A stretch of DNA of 64,000 nucleotides from Ancistrus triradiatus (taxonomy: Eukaryota > Chordata > Actinopteri > Siluriformes > Loricariidae): NCBI GenBank assembly GCA_025084515.1, contig JAJAGP010002204.1:1-64000 (forward strand), written 5' to 3'. Of the stretch, positions 1 through 13,100 are shown one piece after another. Position 1 is the stretch's first letter, and every line of letters begins with the position of its first letter. The notes below the pieces were generated by a model. That model searched no databases. It saw nothing but the letters and a program-made list of their open reading frames with translations, and was not told where the DNA came from. The position numbers and the translations under genes were made by a program.

Positions 1-35
1 TCTTTCTGTCTGAAAATCTCTCTATGTCTGGAGTA

Positions 36-870
36 TCACAAGCCAGTGTCTGTGCAGCATGCACTGTGAGAAAAGTCAATTATAGGATTGTTCAGGGTTA
101 AAAAATGGTTTATGGCTCTGGTCATACAGTTTGTATGCCTCATGTATCTGGCATGTTGTTCGAGAACAGCAGGAGCATACTCCTCATCAGTGGAGATTGG
201 ATTGCCTTGGAACTGGAGTTTACATCTCCTGGAAGGAGCTTCTCGCACAATTTTGTCCTTTGTTTACAAATAATGCAGCTTGATGATCACTGTGCGAGGC
301 TTGTCACCTGACAAAAGCCTGGGCACAAAAGAACTGAGGAGCTTGGTCTGTCTCCAGAGGAGAAGGAAGAACATCACCCGGGAGAGGAGCATAGTAAAAA
401 AGGTAATGGGAATTTGGCCCTTTATTACACTGATATTGTGCCAACTGTGGGATACCTTTGTGTTAATGACTTTACGCGAGGTACAGGTTTCCTTCAGTAT
501 CTGCATCCTATTATCTAAGGAGTTCGAATTGGCTTCCATTGAGGATGTTCTTTCCAGTTCTGTCTGTGGGTTGAAGTTGGTAGAACCTGGCTTGTATCGC
601 TGTACAAATGGTGCTGTGATGCTCCTAGAGGAGAATGGCTAGAATGGCTGTGCTGTCTAAGCTGCTACTAGCTTCCGTCAGTTCAGAGTCCGTTTTACTC
701 TCTTAGTTTCCATGGCAGCCATTATAAAGTAAAAGAAGTGACTCCTTGGCCAATAGTGAAATCTTTGGGCAATAATCTGCACAATTAGGAGGGCTTTGAA
801 ATAGAAATGAAAAGGGTAATGTGGAGATCAGGAATTCAACCACCTTCTTGCAGTCCACCATCTTGGATCC
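36..870 (-). repeat. L1-type LINE ORF1 remnant
   Basis: On the minus strand, two shifted reading frames (539-264, then 248-36) carry motifs of the L1/Tx1-type ORF1 RNA-binding protein: SLDNRMQIL, then KPRTVIIKLH, then KLQFQGNPIS and EEYAPAVLEQHARY. The order fits the coiled coil, RRM and C-terminal domain of that protein. The stretch up to about 870 has an ATGGTGGAC near its 5' side and probably belongs to the 5' part of the element. The reading frame is broken, and no reverse transcriptase is seen because the element runs off the left edge or is truncated. Confidence 0.7.
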
Positions 871-1026
871 CCTAAGTGAGAATAGAATTTGAACATGAAA
901 AAAGCTGTGTGACTTATGTAATCGTTAAGACTTTTAAAAAGGTGAACATTTCTTGTTCGCAACTGTTACAAACAAATGTTCTTGATTGTAGCTGTGAACT
1001 TTCCCTTAACCTGCTTGATCTCATAG

Positions 1027-1184
1027 CCACGAACTTGACAAACTTCCGTGATAATGCCTTATTGAAGCTTCAGGTGAGTGGCCCTTTTTTGGGAGGGATT
1101 GAAGATGTTCCTGCCCAGGAGTACATTCTAATACAGGTGGAACAGACAGCAGAGATAGCAGCTCGCAGGAAGCGAGTGCAGCAG
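1027..1184 (+). CDS. oca2: oca2 exon 7 (luminal loop)
   Basis: Begins after ...tcatag with two bases finishing a split codon and ends in CAG|gtaaaa, phase 0. It encodes TNLTNFRDNALLKLQ near its start and RRKRVQQ at its end, matching the human luminal loop that ends RRPQQ. NLT (residues 2-4) is an N-glycosylation sequon aligned with human NLS. The acceptor was chosen because its phase equals that of the human exon; the tag at 1000 would give the wrong phase. The authentic donor is weak. A perfect consensus donor, CAG|GTGAGT, lies inside the exon at 1071-1079 (see findings). Confidence 0.88.
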
Positions 1185-4100
1185 GTAAAACTCCAAAATA
1201 ACACATAATTTTTGATCAAGCATGTAGCTGAACACATTCATGATATGGTGAAAATATCTGGCAAAACATCACATCCATATGCTCTTGTTAAACTAATTCC
1301 AAACCCATTTTCATTAATATGGAAGTTTCCCCCTTTGCTGCTGTTACAGCCTCAATTATTCTTGATAAAAACATTCTTCTTCTGGAGAATGACTGTTGGG
1401 TCTCCAAAGTTGAGCCATGATGGAATATGGAGACTACCTGATCCATGTAACGTCAAATACTGAGCTTCAGGGTGCCAGGGAACTGATCTGGAAAAAACAC
1501 CAACAAGAGCCGACAAATGTGGGCACTGTATGCCTACTTCGCTCAAACCTCAACTTGCTAGAGGTAGGATATGAACCAGATTGGCTTAGTAGATTGAGAA
1601 CTGGTTCCCAATGATGAGACTCTCTGGCAAGTTGAGGTATGAGTGTAGTAGGTACATGATGCATGACAAGACATTCTGTTTGATCCATGCATTTGTCAGC
1701 TCATTAAGTCCAGATGTTGGTAGATGGCACCAGGTTTAGTAGTTGGCTCCTCATAGCCTTTCTCTGATTCCTGGCCCCCTTAAAGACATGATTCATCAAG
1801 AGAAATAACGGCAGAAAAATAAGGCCAGACATGCCTGAGTTTGATTGCTCGTTGGGGTGGGGGTCACAGTACGCAAGCAAATGCGAGACTAAGCAAAACA
1901 AGCAAGTATTATAGTCAAAAAATGAGTTTCAAAATGACTATCAAATAGTTTCACAAAACTCATGCGTACTAAGATAATCACCACCATGTGTAGTGACATG
2001 TTCAGGCTCCCGTGAAATGCACAGAGAGAGAGAGAGAGAGAGGGAGAGAAAAAACACAACTAATTCAAACAATCCTAGTGCAAGTAGTAAAAATGTAGAG
2101 TTGACGTTTTTCGATCGCTATCCACCTTTTCCAGCTTTAACACACCCATTTTGTGTTGTATTAGTATATGACAAAAAAAAACACCTCTAAGATGTAATAC
2201 CCATGGGTGGTCCAGGACTGGGACTGAGAAACGCATATGTATAAAATGTTTTAGAGAAAACATTTTGTTATAAGTTTTATTTTATTTTTAAAAACTCATG
2301 CATATTGTGATGTTTTAATTATTAATTAATGGATTTGATTGGGCCAGGGTATTCTTTATACTATACCTGAAGTATAGTATCTGCCCAGGATCAATTACTC
2401 AGTGCCAGCTTGGCAAAGGATTTTTTGTAGATCCATGAAAGTGTCTTCGGGTGATCTATAGAGTTTTTCTTCACACTGAACAGTGCCTCTAAATCATATT
2501 CTAAATGAAAACTGACAGACATATATGAACAACACTCTAAATGCAAATATGCTCGCATAGGATTAGGGACACTGCATTTTGTGTGTCAGTATGCCAATAA
2601 GATTGTTCTTTGTGATGTAAACAGGTGTTGTATAACTGGACCATACCTTTACATTCCAAGAGGAGTGATCAGATCCTCAAAACAAGGACATTTGCAATGC
2701 TTAATAGGTATGTATACACAGAGCTATATGTCTATAGTGTGATTTTAAGAATTGTCTAGTGTCATTGTTTTCAACATAAAACTCATACTTAGTCATATGT
2801 TCTAATGTTTAATATAATCTTATTTTCTATTTTCAGTGAATATTAATCTCAGTTAGTGAATCTGTGGCATTAACAATTTATCTGCTTACTAGAATAATTT
2901 TCAGTGGCTAATAATTGCTAATTTTCGAAGGAACTGAGATAAAATTATAATGAATATATAAAGATGATCCAAAACATTATGATCACATGATCCACAGCAA
3001 TGGATAGGTAGGTAGCACAGTGTCTAATGTATGCCTTCAGTACATTTTACATTATTTAGCAGATACCCTTATCCAGAGAGATTTACAACTGGTACAGTCT
3101 TACAATTCAAGCAATTGTGGGTTAATGGCCTTGGTCAAAGTCCCATCAGTCGCAGCTTGGCAAAGGTGGGCCCTTATCCAGTACTAGTCCAGAATCTTAA
3201 CCGTTAGGCCAGCATAGTCCTGACTGCCTGGACTCACAGATCTCCAGTATAACACCTCCTAGAGCATCACACTCCCTCCTCCTGCTAGTCTTTTTTTCAC
3301 ACTGATAAGTCTGGTGCTATTAATTCCTCAATTAAATGCCCATTGTAGGTTCTTTTTATGGTGGACATTGGCTAGCATGTTTAGCACCCTGACTGGTCTA
3401 CTGCTATACAGACCTACCTGCATTTAAAAATTCTCTGTCTTATGCCACAGTAGCCATTCTGTCATTTCAGATCAAAGAGGATAGCCTTCATTTGCAAGGT
3501 ATTGATGAGCCTTGAGTGCCCAACACCTTACTGTATTGAAGGTTTGTTGTTTGTCCCTCCTCAGACAAGTGGTGTTACTCATCACTACTGACCAGGAGCA
3601 CCCCAGCCTTGCCATGTAGGAGATCCAACATGTTCACCACAAGAATCATCTGTTTACTGTCTAATATACACCAAACCTTGACTTGCTCATAATTAGATCT
3701 TAGTGGTCATAATGTTTTGACTCATTGGTGTGTATTTCATTTAATAGGACAGTGATGATTCAATGTTCAAGGTACTGGACTATACACCATAGAAGAATAA
3801 GGGTTCAAGTCCAATCACTACCAAGTTCCAGTGTTGTGCCCTTGGGCCCAGGCCCTTAACCCTCAGCAGCTGAAGTAGTACTAAGCTAGCAAATTACGAC
3901 TTGTCCCATTAGATTTTTGCTTTCCTTCTGTCTGTCCAGTGCTCCAATCCAGATCAACGTGCAGGCTATCCTGGTGGATAATCAGGTGGTTCCTCTCTCG
4001 ATGACACACCAAGCACTTGCACTACATGTGGAAACTCAAGTACTCATTGCTGGACTCATCCTTGCTGGTGTCTATGTGCTTATCATATTTGAGGTAAATC

Positions 4101-7100
4101 AAATCATCTTCAGTTAATCCCAAAAATGATTAAAAAGTACAATATATTAACTTTTGTGAAGTTTTTTTTTAAATATATAATGCAAAATAGATCTTTGTGT
4201 CTTGGTAAATTTTCTGTCAATATTCATTTCCTACAGTATGCAGTTAGTGAACAAGAAATGATTTGGCAGGAATCTTACTTTGAATGAATGAAGAAATTCC
4301 AGTGTAACAGGAGAGATTTGTTATATTTATGGCCACATAACCCTATACCCAGGTGTATAAACATGAGTGGTGACATGTCCTTAAGTTCATGAGCTCAGTT
4401 CAGTTCAGCCATCTTATGTCTTATCTCCCCACTGGGAGTTGGGAGGTTCATGCTGTATGCAGGTGGATATCATTTTTTGTTTTTAATAAAACAAAAATGC
4501 TATAAGGAGGAATATGATCTACTGGCTAATGCAAGTTATGGTTATAATGGGTCCATGTGTGTGATATAAAGAAAACAGTGGCTAAAGAAACTACCTATAA
4601 AGACATACCCAATAAGGACATCAAATGGGCATAATATTTACAGGTTTTTATAACTTGTATATGACAACAGTTCTGAAGCTCAGTGTGATTAGGAAGGCTT
4701 TTGATATCATCCAATAAGTTGTTATAAGAGCTATTGAAAGTAGCTAATATTAAACACTAGTTTAATTCAGAAGGGTTTTCTCATTAGTGCATGGTCCAAT
4801 AAAAAATACAGGTGCTAGTTATATTTGGTCCATTGGAGGTGTCCTTACCTCTCTGGACAATAATTACATGAACTGTGATGTGAATCCCAAAAATATAAAC
4901 ACAGATTGGTTGTTGTCCTGCCAGAAATGCTTTAGAATGGAAGTCTTAGGGGAAACATAATGGATACTGCTTACATTGTATGGCCACTATAGGCATCACT
5001 TGACCTGCCATATTGCACCACATTTCTCCTGTTAGCATTCAGATGCAAAGGTTCTGCTGTTGACCACTAGAGGACATCTGGTTCCTCTGGAGCTAAATAT
5101 CGTGCTAGGGTAAATCTCCCAGTGGGAATGGAAGCTGCAAAAACAATTACTGTATGTCTACTACTTGAACTATAAATAAAACTATGGAGTGGATAGCCTG
5201 CTGAGGGTCAATAGATTTCACTAAATTGAAATGGTTTAATACTTTAATCGCATATTTTTTTATTATTAAGATTAGTAGAATCCATGGCAGTATGAAGAAT
5301 CTTATTAACATTGCTGCTTGGAAACTACTGTTTTCTAAATGCTCCTTCTAAATCCTACATTAGACCAGGATTCACTCCAGCATTAATTTAGTTCTGTTAT
5401 ACCCTAGTTCTAAGGTTTCTTTAGTGCGATATTCCTATGTCTATTGCTAAGATTCTCTTCTGTTGCACCTGCAGGACACAGACACAGTGAACCTCCCACT
5501 TTAATTACTCTAATTACTCTAGTTTGTTAGGGAGGGATAGCAAGCTGTGCCCTGCAGTCATGTAATTACATTCTGTAAAAGAGAACGGGGTTTACTCAAA
5601 AAAACATGGTATAAAGATAGACACACGAGTTTTGGAATTTTAATTGCATTTTAGCTCAAGAGGCATTGTGCAGTAAATTGCTAAAAATGGACAATGCGTT
5701 GTTATTAAAATGGTTTAAATCTTTTGAGTCGAGGGACTAAGGAAGTGAGTTGTGTAGCAGCATTTCTATCAATATAGGTTGCAGTTCATATATATTTGTT
5801 TTTGTGAATAGGGAATTCTTGGTAGTGTGAGCAAAACTAAATGGTATTGATCGCTATATGGTGAAATGCTGAATGCCAGCCTTTATTTATGAATGCAGAT
5901 TTAATTGATTTGCTCTCTACTCTTGTATGAAACAGTTGCAACTAATAAGTACACAGATTTTATTACAGTTCAGTTTGAAAACTGAACATATTTTCTTCAT
6001 TTGGTATGTGCTTACTAACCTGCGTATGGTATGTTAGAAGTTATGTTTACAGACAAAAGAATCATACCTGTGGTAGGACTTTTTCTAGCAAATGTTTGAG
6101 TGCTCCTAGTAAAACGACATACATTGATTTTCTAAACAAAAAAGTTAACAAACCCCTGCAGGCAAAGGAAAAAGCAGTTCTGCCTGTTCTGAGACTGTGT
6201 CATCTGGAAAGATGCTTAAACCTTTGTATGTTGCAATCTTTATATTTATGTAACATTTCCCCAAAATATGTTATGCAGTAAAGTTTGATCTTGTTCCCCG
6301 AATTCACTGTTTGATAAATAAAAACAAAAACCAAAAAAACCCACCATGTAAATTAGCCAATTGTGCTTTGGTAAGGACACTAGCACACTTTATAGACACC
6401 AGTTTACCTTAAAATGTCATTTGAAACGTGGTAGGAAACCCACACAGGCAATAGGAGAACATGCAAACTCCATACAGATCAAGTCTGGGCTTGTAACAGG
6501 GCATCTCTGAAACTGTGAGGCAACAGCACTAACCACTGTCCCTGAGATAAGATTTTAGATTCATAAAATATTCATTTAAATGTCAGTTTTAATGGGTTTT
6601 GGGATTTGGGTGCACTCAGACCTTGCTTATGCAGTTTCCTTTGTACTTTGAAACATCTTCTCGTGAGGAACTGTCTTTATCAGATTCAGGTCAGTCAATT
6701 TTAGTGAAAGCTTATTTATTTCATTTTATGGCTTTATTTACATATGTTTGTGGATTTAGTGTTAAAAATGACTGGAAAGCCTAGCAGGAGGCTAAGACAG
6801 CAAGCGTATAGGAGTTGGTTACACATTCAGTTAATAATGCACAAGTATATCCCCAGGGTCTGAGATGCAGAATCTGTTAGTAAATGGGACTGCATTGACA
6901 CTTGCTTCATGCCTCTAATTAATCATCCTTGGGTCAAATAGCAGCATCCTGACTGCAATTAAAATACCAGACAATCTATAAAACGTGATTGAACATCGTG
7001 AGCAGGCCAGTGAGGGTCAGTAGACATCAGGGATTATTCTGTCTGACCACATATTGCAGAAACTCCAGTTTTATTGCTCATATTACAGCTGTCAGTGATC

Positions 7101-10100
7101 TCTTAAGTCAGTGCCACTCAGTGAATTCTGTTTATATATGAACCAAATTTATATAAGAGATATTTGTTATGACAACTTTTACAGCAGCACACTCTACTGA
7201 GCAGCACAATGTCCATAAATGTTTCTACATATCACTCAGGCACTTGTAATGCACCCTATTCTTGTCTGGTGTGCCTGGATTGAGCTCCAGACCCACCGTA
7301 GCCCAATTAGGATAAAGCGGTTACTGAAGATAAATGAATGACAATCTTAATCAGTCACTCGTAATGTGAAATAATATGAATCGCATGAGAAGCCTGTGCT
7401 TGAAATCTAAGGAACATTCAGCTTTGAATATTTATGTGTGGTAAATGACACATAAATAATGCATGTTGAATTTCTTACAGCAGACACCTTTTAAACATCT
7501 TAACAGTTCTTTATGGATTATTCATGACATGGATGAGATTCTCCACTCATAGTATGTTAAGCTATGACTTTTCTAGAAGTACAATCACATTTAGGAATTT
7601 GGTACTTTCACTTGTCAAGGGCCACTTGACGCTGTTTCAAAGTTTAGGACAAAACATTATAAAATAAGTCTATGTTTCCATTTATGAGCATTCTGAAACG
7701 TCATTAAAATGTTTGCCCTGAGCCATAAAATGACTGCACCTCCCTATTGGGCAGAATGTTATAAAGACCTAGATGTTTTTAGCCTCTTTCAGGCTATAAT
7801 GTTTGCTAATGGACCTTTTTCTGCTTTCTTCTCTAACCCCACTTTCCCACTGCTCACTCTCATGTTTGCCTTACCTGCAGAAATAGCTCTGACTGTAAAG
7901 GCATTTCAAACAGTTGTGTTTTGCCGAAAGTTGTGTCTGAAATTGTGGCAAACCTAATCATTTTGAATGATAACTGTCACTTTGTGATGGGGCTTTTATG
8001 CTGCAAGATTATAGTGATTTTACCTCTCTTGCAGGTCTCTAAAGAATGTGGAAAGGACAGTGTCTTTTTATAAAACATAAAAGAGAAACATTAAAAAAAA
8101 GAGCATTCAGAGTGGAAAAGTGACTCATTGTTGCAACACTTTAAAATGATCTTCCTTTTAATGTTCTTCTCTTGCTGCAATCTTGCGTCAAATTATACAT
8201 ACAGATAGATGCATGTGTGAAAGTATTTTTCCAAGAATACTAAAAATATCTACGTAATATTTCTTGTTTTTTTTTGCAGATAGTGCATCGCACCTTGGCT
8301 GCAATGTTGGGAGCACTGGCTGCCCTTGCTGCCCTTGCCTATATTGGTGATGTAAGTTTGGGTAACTAAAACATTAACATTTATGTTATCAGTGTATGTG
8401 TCTTCAGTTAAAGTATGCATTAAAGTGAGGCTATAGTAATCATTACATTATATACGTTAGTCATTCATTATTATAAATATTTCTCATTACATTTACAGCA
8501 TTTAGCAGACGCCCTTATCCAGAGCGACTTACAGTTGGTACAGTCTTACAATCCAAGCAATTATGGGTTAAGGGTCTTGCTCACGGACCCAACAGTGGCA
8601 GCTTGGCAGAGGTGGGATTTGAACCCTGGACCTTCTGGTCTAGAGTCCAGTACCTTAACCACTAGGCTACCTACAACCTGAAGCATGGTTTATTAGCTTC
8701 CCAGACAAATGTTTCATCATCCACCAATTGTTGTTCAGTATTAATGTACGTAATTTGCACAAATGTAGCATAAAACTCTATCTTCAGTTGTTGGAAAGTG
8801 TGTGCAGAAGATATGGAGAGCAGTATCATGGGTCAAAAGAAGTCTCTAGGCTCCATTAAAGTCTCAATTAAAATCTTGTGAAATTATTTAGAACAACATG
8901 TAAAATGTTGAAAACGTTATTAGAAATGCATACTTATTTTGTGCTCGAAAAGTAAATTCAGGGGAAACACAATTTTAGGACACCAAGTGTCTTAACCTGA
9001 CTGAATTACTATGATTATTAATCTGACAGGAGACTTAACCATAGGTTACAGACTAGCATTCTACTAAAGCAAAACTACAAGCTGTACTAACAGTCCTGTT
9101 GTTGCGCATGTGTTCTTTGTCTAATTCACCAGAAACTCCAACCTGTAGTGACATATGCTATCCCTACTTGATATACACTGAGAAACCAAAACATTATTAC
9201 CACTTGTGTAATATGCTGTTCGGTACTCTGTGTGCTGCCAAAACAGCACCGACCTGCCAAATGAGGTCTACAAGGCTTCTGAAACTGCTCTGTGGTATCT
9301 CTGCCAAGCTACCACTGTTGGGTAATTGAGCAAGGCCCTTAACCCAAAATTGCTTAGATTGTAAGACTGTATGAGTTGCAGTTGTAATCAGTTGTAAGTC
9401 ACTCTGGATAAGGGCGTCTGCTAAGTGACTAAATGTAAATGTAAGCTCTGTAAGCTGTGAGATGAAGCCACCATAAATCGGACTTGATGTTTGAACACAT
9501 AACACAGATAATTGATTGGATTGAGATCTGGGGAATTTGGAGGCCAGGACAATGTGCAGTTTATCAAGATACATTGTTCTACTGAAAGCGGCCACTGTCA
9601 GTGGGGAATGGCATTTATCTACAGTAGATGGCACGTGTCGAATTGATGTCCACATGAATGCCCTGACTCAGGGTTTCTCCTCAGAAAACGTTTACAATCC
9701 TTGCATCAGCCCATCTTCATTCCACAGTACGTCTTGGTGTCATCACCTATGATGCACACAGACCCAGCTATTTCTGATATAAAATAAAACGTGACTCATT
9801 GGATCTTCTTCCATTGCATATTGTAGGCACTATTTAACATTGGAAAGAGGGTAGCGTAGGCACTCTGACTGATCTGTGTCTGTGTAGCAGTGTGTGTTCT
9901 GACAAGATCCTTGCATAACTAGCATTAAAAACTTCAGTAAATTTCACAGTGGCTCTTTTATCTCTATAGTCTTCATTGTCTGCATTGATGAGCCATGAGT
10001 GGACCCAGCATCCTATTGCTGGTTTGTGGTTTGTCCCTCCTTGTACCTCTTTGTCCCTCCTTGTAGATATTCACCGTTGCTGACAGGAGTACTCCACAAA

Positions 10101-13100
10101 CCTTGCTATTCAGAAAATCTCTGACCCAGTCACCTGGCCATAACAATTTGCCATTTGTCAAGCTTGGTGCTTTGACAGTCCTTGGGGTTGACCACTCCGA
10201 CACTCACTGATTCAGTCAGCTGGTCTGGTGCAATCAGATTCCCCTCTTTCAGCTTGAATGAGCCCTTTGGCAGTAATTAAAGACTGAGAAAATAATCAGG
10301 ACCCAGTTATCATTTACCAGATATCACAATCATTTACACCTCCCACTGCCTATGCTGATCTGATCCCACAGTATCAGTCAGAGATCAGTCTTATTCAGCC
10401 GGTTACTTGTTTGAGCTCCTGCCCTTGGGAAGAAGATTCAGGTCTATCTGAGCACAGACTACCAGAATAAGAAACAGTTCCCCCTAAGCAGTCAGGCTGC
10501 TGAACAAAGCTCCCCAGCCCACACCCCCACATACTCTTCCATCCCAAATGTACCCCCAAAGAACTTTGTGTATTCCTTTCCTGATATCTATACTAGTTAT
10601 CTTCCTAATATCTATTGTATTCTTAGCTACTACCTTTTGTTTCATTGTTAACAATAAAGATACTTGAATACTTGAGGTTTAGTGAAAGGAGGCTCACAGT
10701 GCTTCACTTAATGACTCATACATACATTAGCGGATTCAGTTTATTTGAATAGTATGCTTTAATCATATTCATATACTTTAACTGATGTAATTTTCACTTT
10801 TGTATGAAAATTGCTTCAGTCATTCAAAACTGAATTAGTGGAATAAAACTAGAATGTTGGAATAATTTGCCATATGTGATATATCTCTATTATTTTGGCT
10901 TCTTACATCAAAAATATTGACACTCCCTTTCAGAGCTTGAAGGTATGTATATCATATGCACATCATATTAAGACTTACAATAGCTGACATAGTCATTTAC
11001 ACCATTTTATAAATAAAGCTTTCACCATTTTTCAATGTTGTACTTGGGTGCTAAATTAACCTACTGGTCAAATATGCCCAATTTGATCATTTTTCTGTCA
11101 ATGAACTGGCATAAGGCTCCTTGACCATGTTTAGACAATGCATATAAATACAATTAATGAAATCCAGTTTAATTGCCTGTTAGGCAATTTTTTCAAATTT
11201 GTAAGATGAGATTAAAAGGATGTGCAATGATCAAACATTTTCAGGCCTGAATGGTCAGATTTCTCTGGCCTAGAATATTAATGGAATTATAATGAAGTGC
11301 AAATGTGATAATGAAGAAAGGGGTTGGTTAAAAGGTGTACTAAGTTGGTGATAAAAATATCTTAACATATTGTCTGAATGTTTTTAATGGACCTGGCCAA
11401 ATCTGATTAGAATACAGCAGGAACTAAATACTTGCATTGACATCCTGAAACTGCAATGTAGAAAACTGGATAACCATTAAAGAAAATACACAAGCACACA
11501 CTGCATGTTCTGTTTCCACGTTCATATCCCCACACTAACCCTTAGTAAAGGTGTGATATCCTATTAAAATGTTATTATATTTCCAAGGGCAAACTTGAAT
11601 TACAATGAATAAATAAAGTTATTCTGCCGTGAGTTTTTCATACCTATAAACCCTTATGTACTAACATTATAATATGCAACATAATAGTACCTCCCAAAAT
11701 TGAGTATAGGGTTAGTGTAGTAAGTGCACCAGTTGGATCGTACTTCTATATATGAATGGAATGATCTGTCTCTCTAGAGACCTAGCCTGATGTCAGTGGT
11801 GGAGTGGATTGATTATGAAACACTGGCCTTGCTGTTTGGCATGGTGAGTATATGCTGTATCTACTTCCAGTAAAGAACTCTTGAATGTGTTCAAATCCAT
11901 TGTTGTCAGAAAATAAACTCTATTTCTAATGAACCATGAGCACATAATATACCAAGCAAATCTTAACAACAAAAACTGCAAACTCCCATGTCATTTTGCT
12001 GGAGCACAATGCCTTTCAAAATCCTGATGTGTTCGGGGACTGTCTCCATGGAAACAAACGTGTCCAATCAGTCCTCTAGCAAAGTGTTGATGACTCCATA
12101 TAGAACTGTATTTTGGAAGTGAAAAGAAATGAAAGAAATTTGTGGTGACTAAAGGAAAATGAAGTGCTGCATATTTTAATGGTACTGTTAGAGAGGCAGA
12201 AGAAATTGGCTGTATTTTCAACTGGAGTTGTGATACTACATGTATTGTTGTTTGACTTTATTGCATTTATTTCATATAAATAGACAGTGACATAAAAGAT
12301 TGTGTTCATGGGAGCTAACCCTGGTTATGACACTCTTTAAGTAATTTTCTTTCACATCTTCTTACTTTCAGATGATTCTGGTTGCTATTTTTTCAGAGAC
12401 TGGCTTTTTTGATTATTGTGCTGTGAAGGTGAGTGTACTGATGGGGAGTAATGCTGTATATATTTTGCTACATACATATTATATGGAGCCCATACCACAT
12501 CTTGTAAGCCTCCACTGCAGGCACACAAAAAATCCTTAAAATATACTTTAGCTTGCATCTGAAATGTGAAGGAAATGACTATTTGGATGCAGGCTGCCTT
12601 AATTTCCACTTAGATTGTTTTGACTTGATTGCTTAATTATTCTTTAACTATTCCCTAATACGTAATTCCTGAATTCCATGTATTTTAAAGCCAGACTTAA
12701 CAATTAAGTGGTGAATTGTTATAGTTTAAATGTATAAATCAGTTGACTCCTTGCTAAACTTTCCTTACAATAATTAATTAACAAAATTTAGGGTGATTAT
12801 ATTTCACCAGTTATGGGCATCAGTTATGAACGCAACACCCTAAGTATAGTTTATATCACAATTTATTCATCCAGGACACACTTTATTGCATAGACTATAT
12901 GTTCGGTAATTAACTTTTTGTATTTAATGGTCAGTAGAATGGATACCTGTAAATATTATACAATCAATGACTAAAAATAACATACCAAGAAGGAGTTGTA
13001 TGTATTATTGTGATGATGATATATGTAAGTGATTACAATATTAGAGCAAAAGGATACGTGTATTGGGGAAACCTGTACAATTGAAAAGAGGTTCTAGTAC

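Larger units (their letters stand above)
4094..8279. other. Intron 9; mostly unassigned AT-rich sequence
   Basis: About 4.2 kb. Apart from two SINE pieces (6429-6543 and 7262-7343) I see no conserved reading frame or recognised repeat. Short open frames here have no similarity I recognise. Confidence 0.6.
10680..13035. other. Introns 10-12 parts, no recognised element
   Basis: Apart from exons 11 and 12 this AT-rich stretch shows no repeat family or coding signal that I recognise. Confidence 0.5.

Noticed and set aside
280..642. 120-codon plus-strand open frame whose KVMGIWPF looked like oca2 exon 6 (KVMGLFAF in human)
   Set aside because: The similarity ends after eight residues, no splice sites with the right phase are present, and the minus strand encodes LINE ORF1 motifs over the same bases.
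940..1026. Alternative exon 7 start at the tag near 1000
   Set aside because: It would give the wrong entry phase compared with the human exon and add residues that do not align; tcatag at 1026 fits in both phase and alignment.
9197..9655. 152-codon minus-strand open frame
   Set aside because: Runs across a SINE and a broken Tc1 element; only chance openness.
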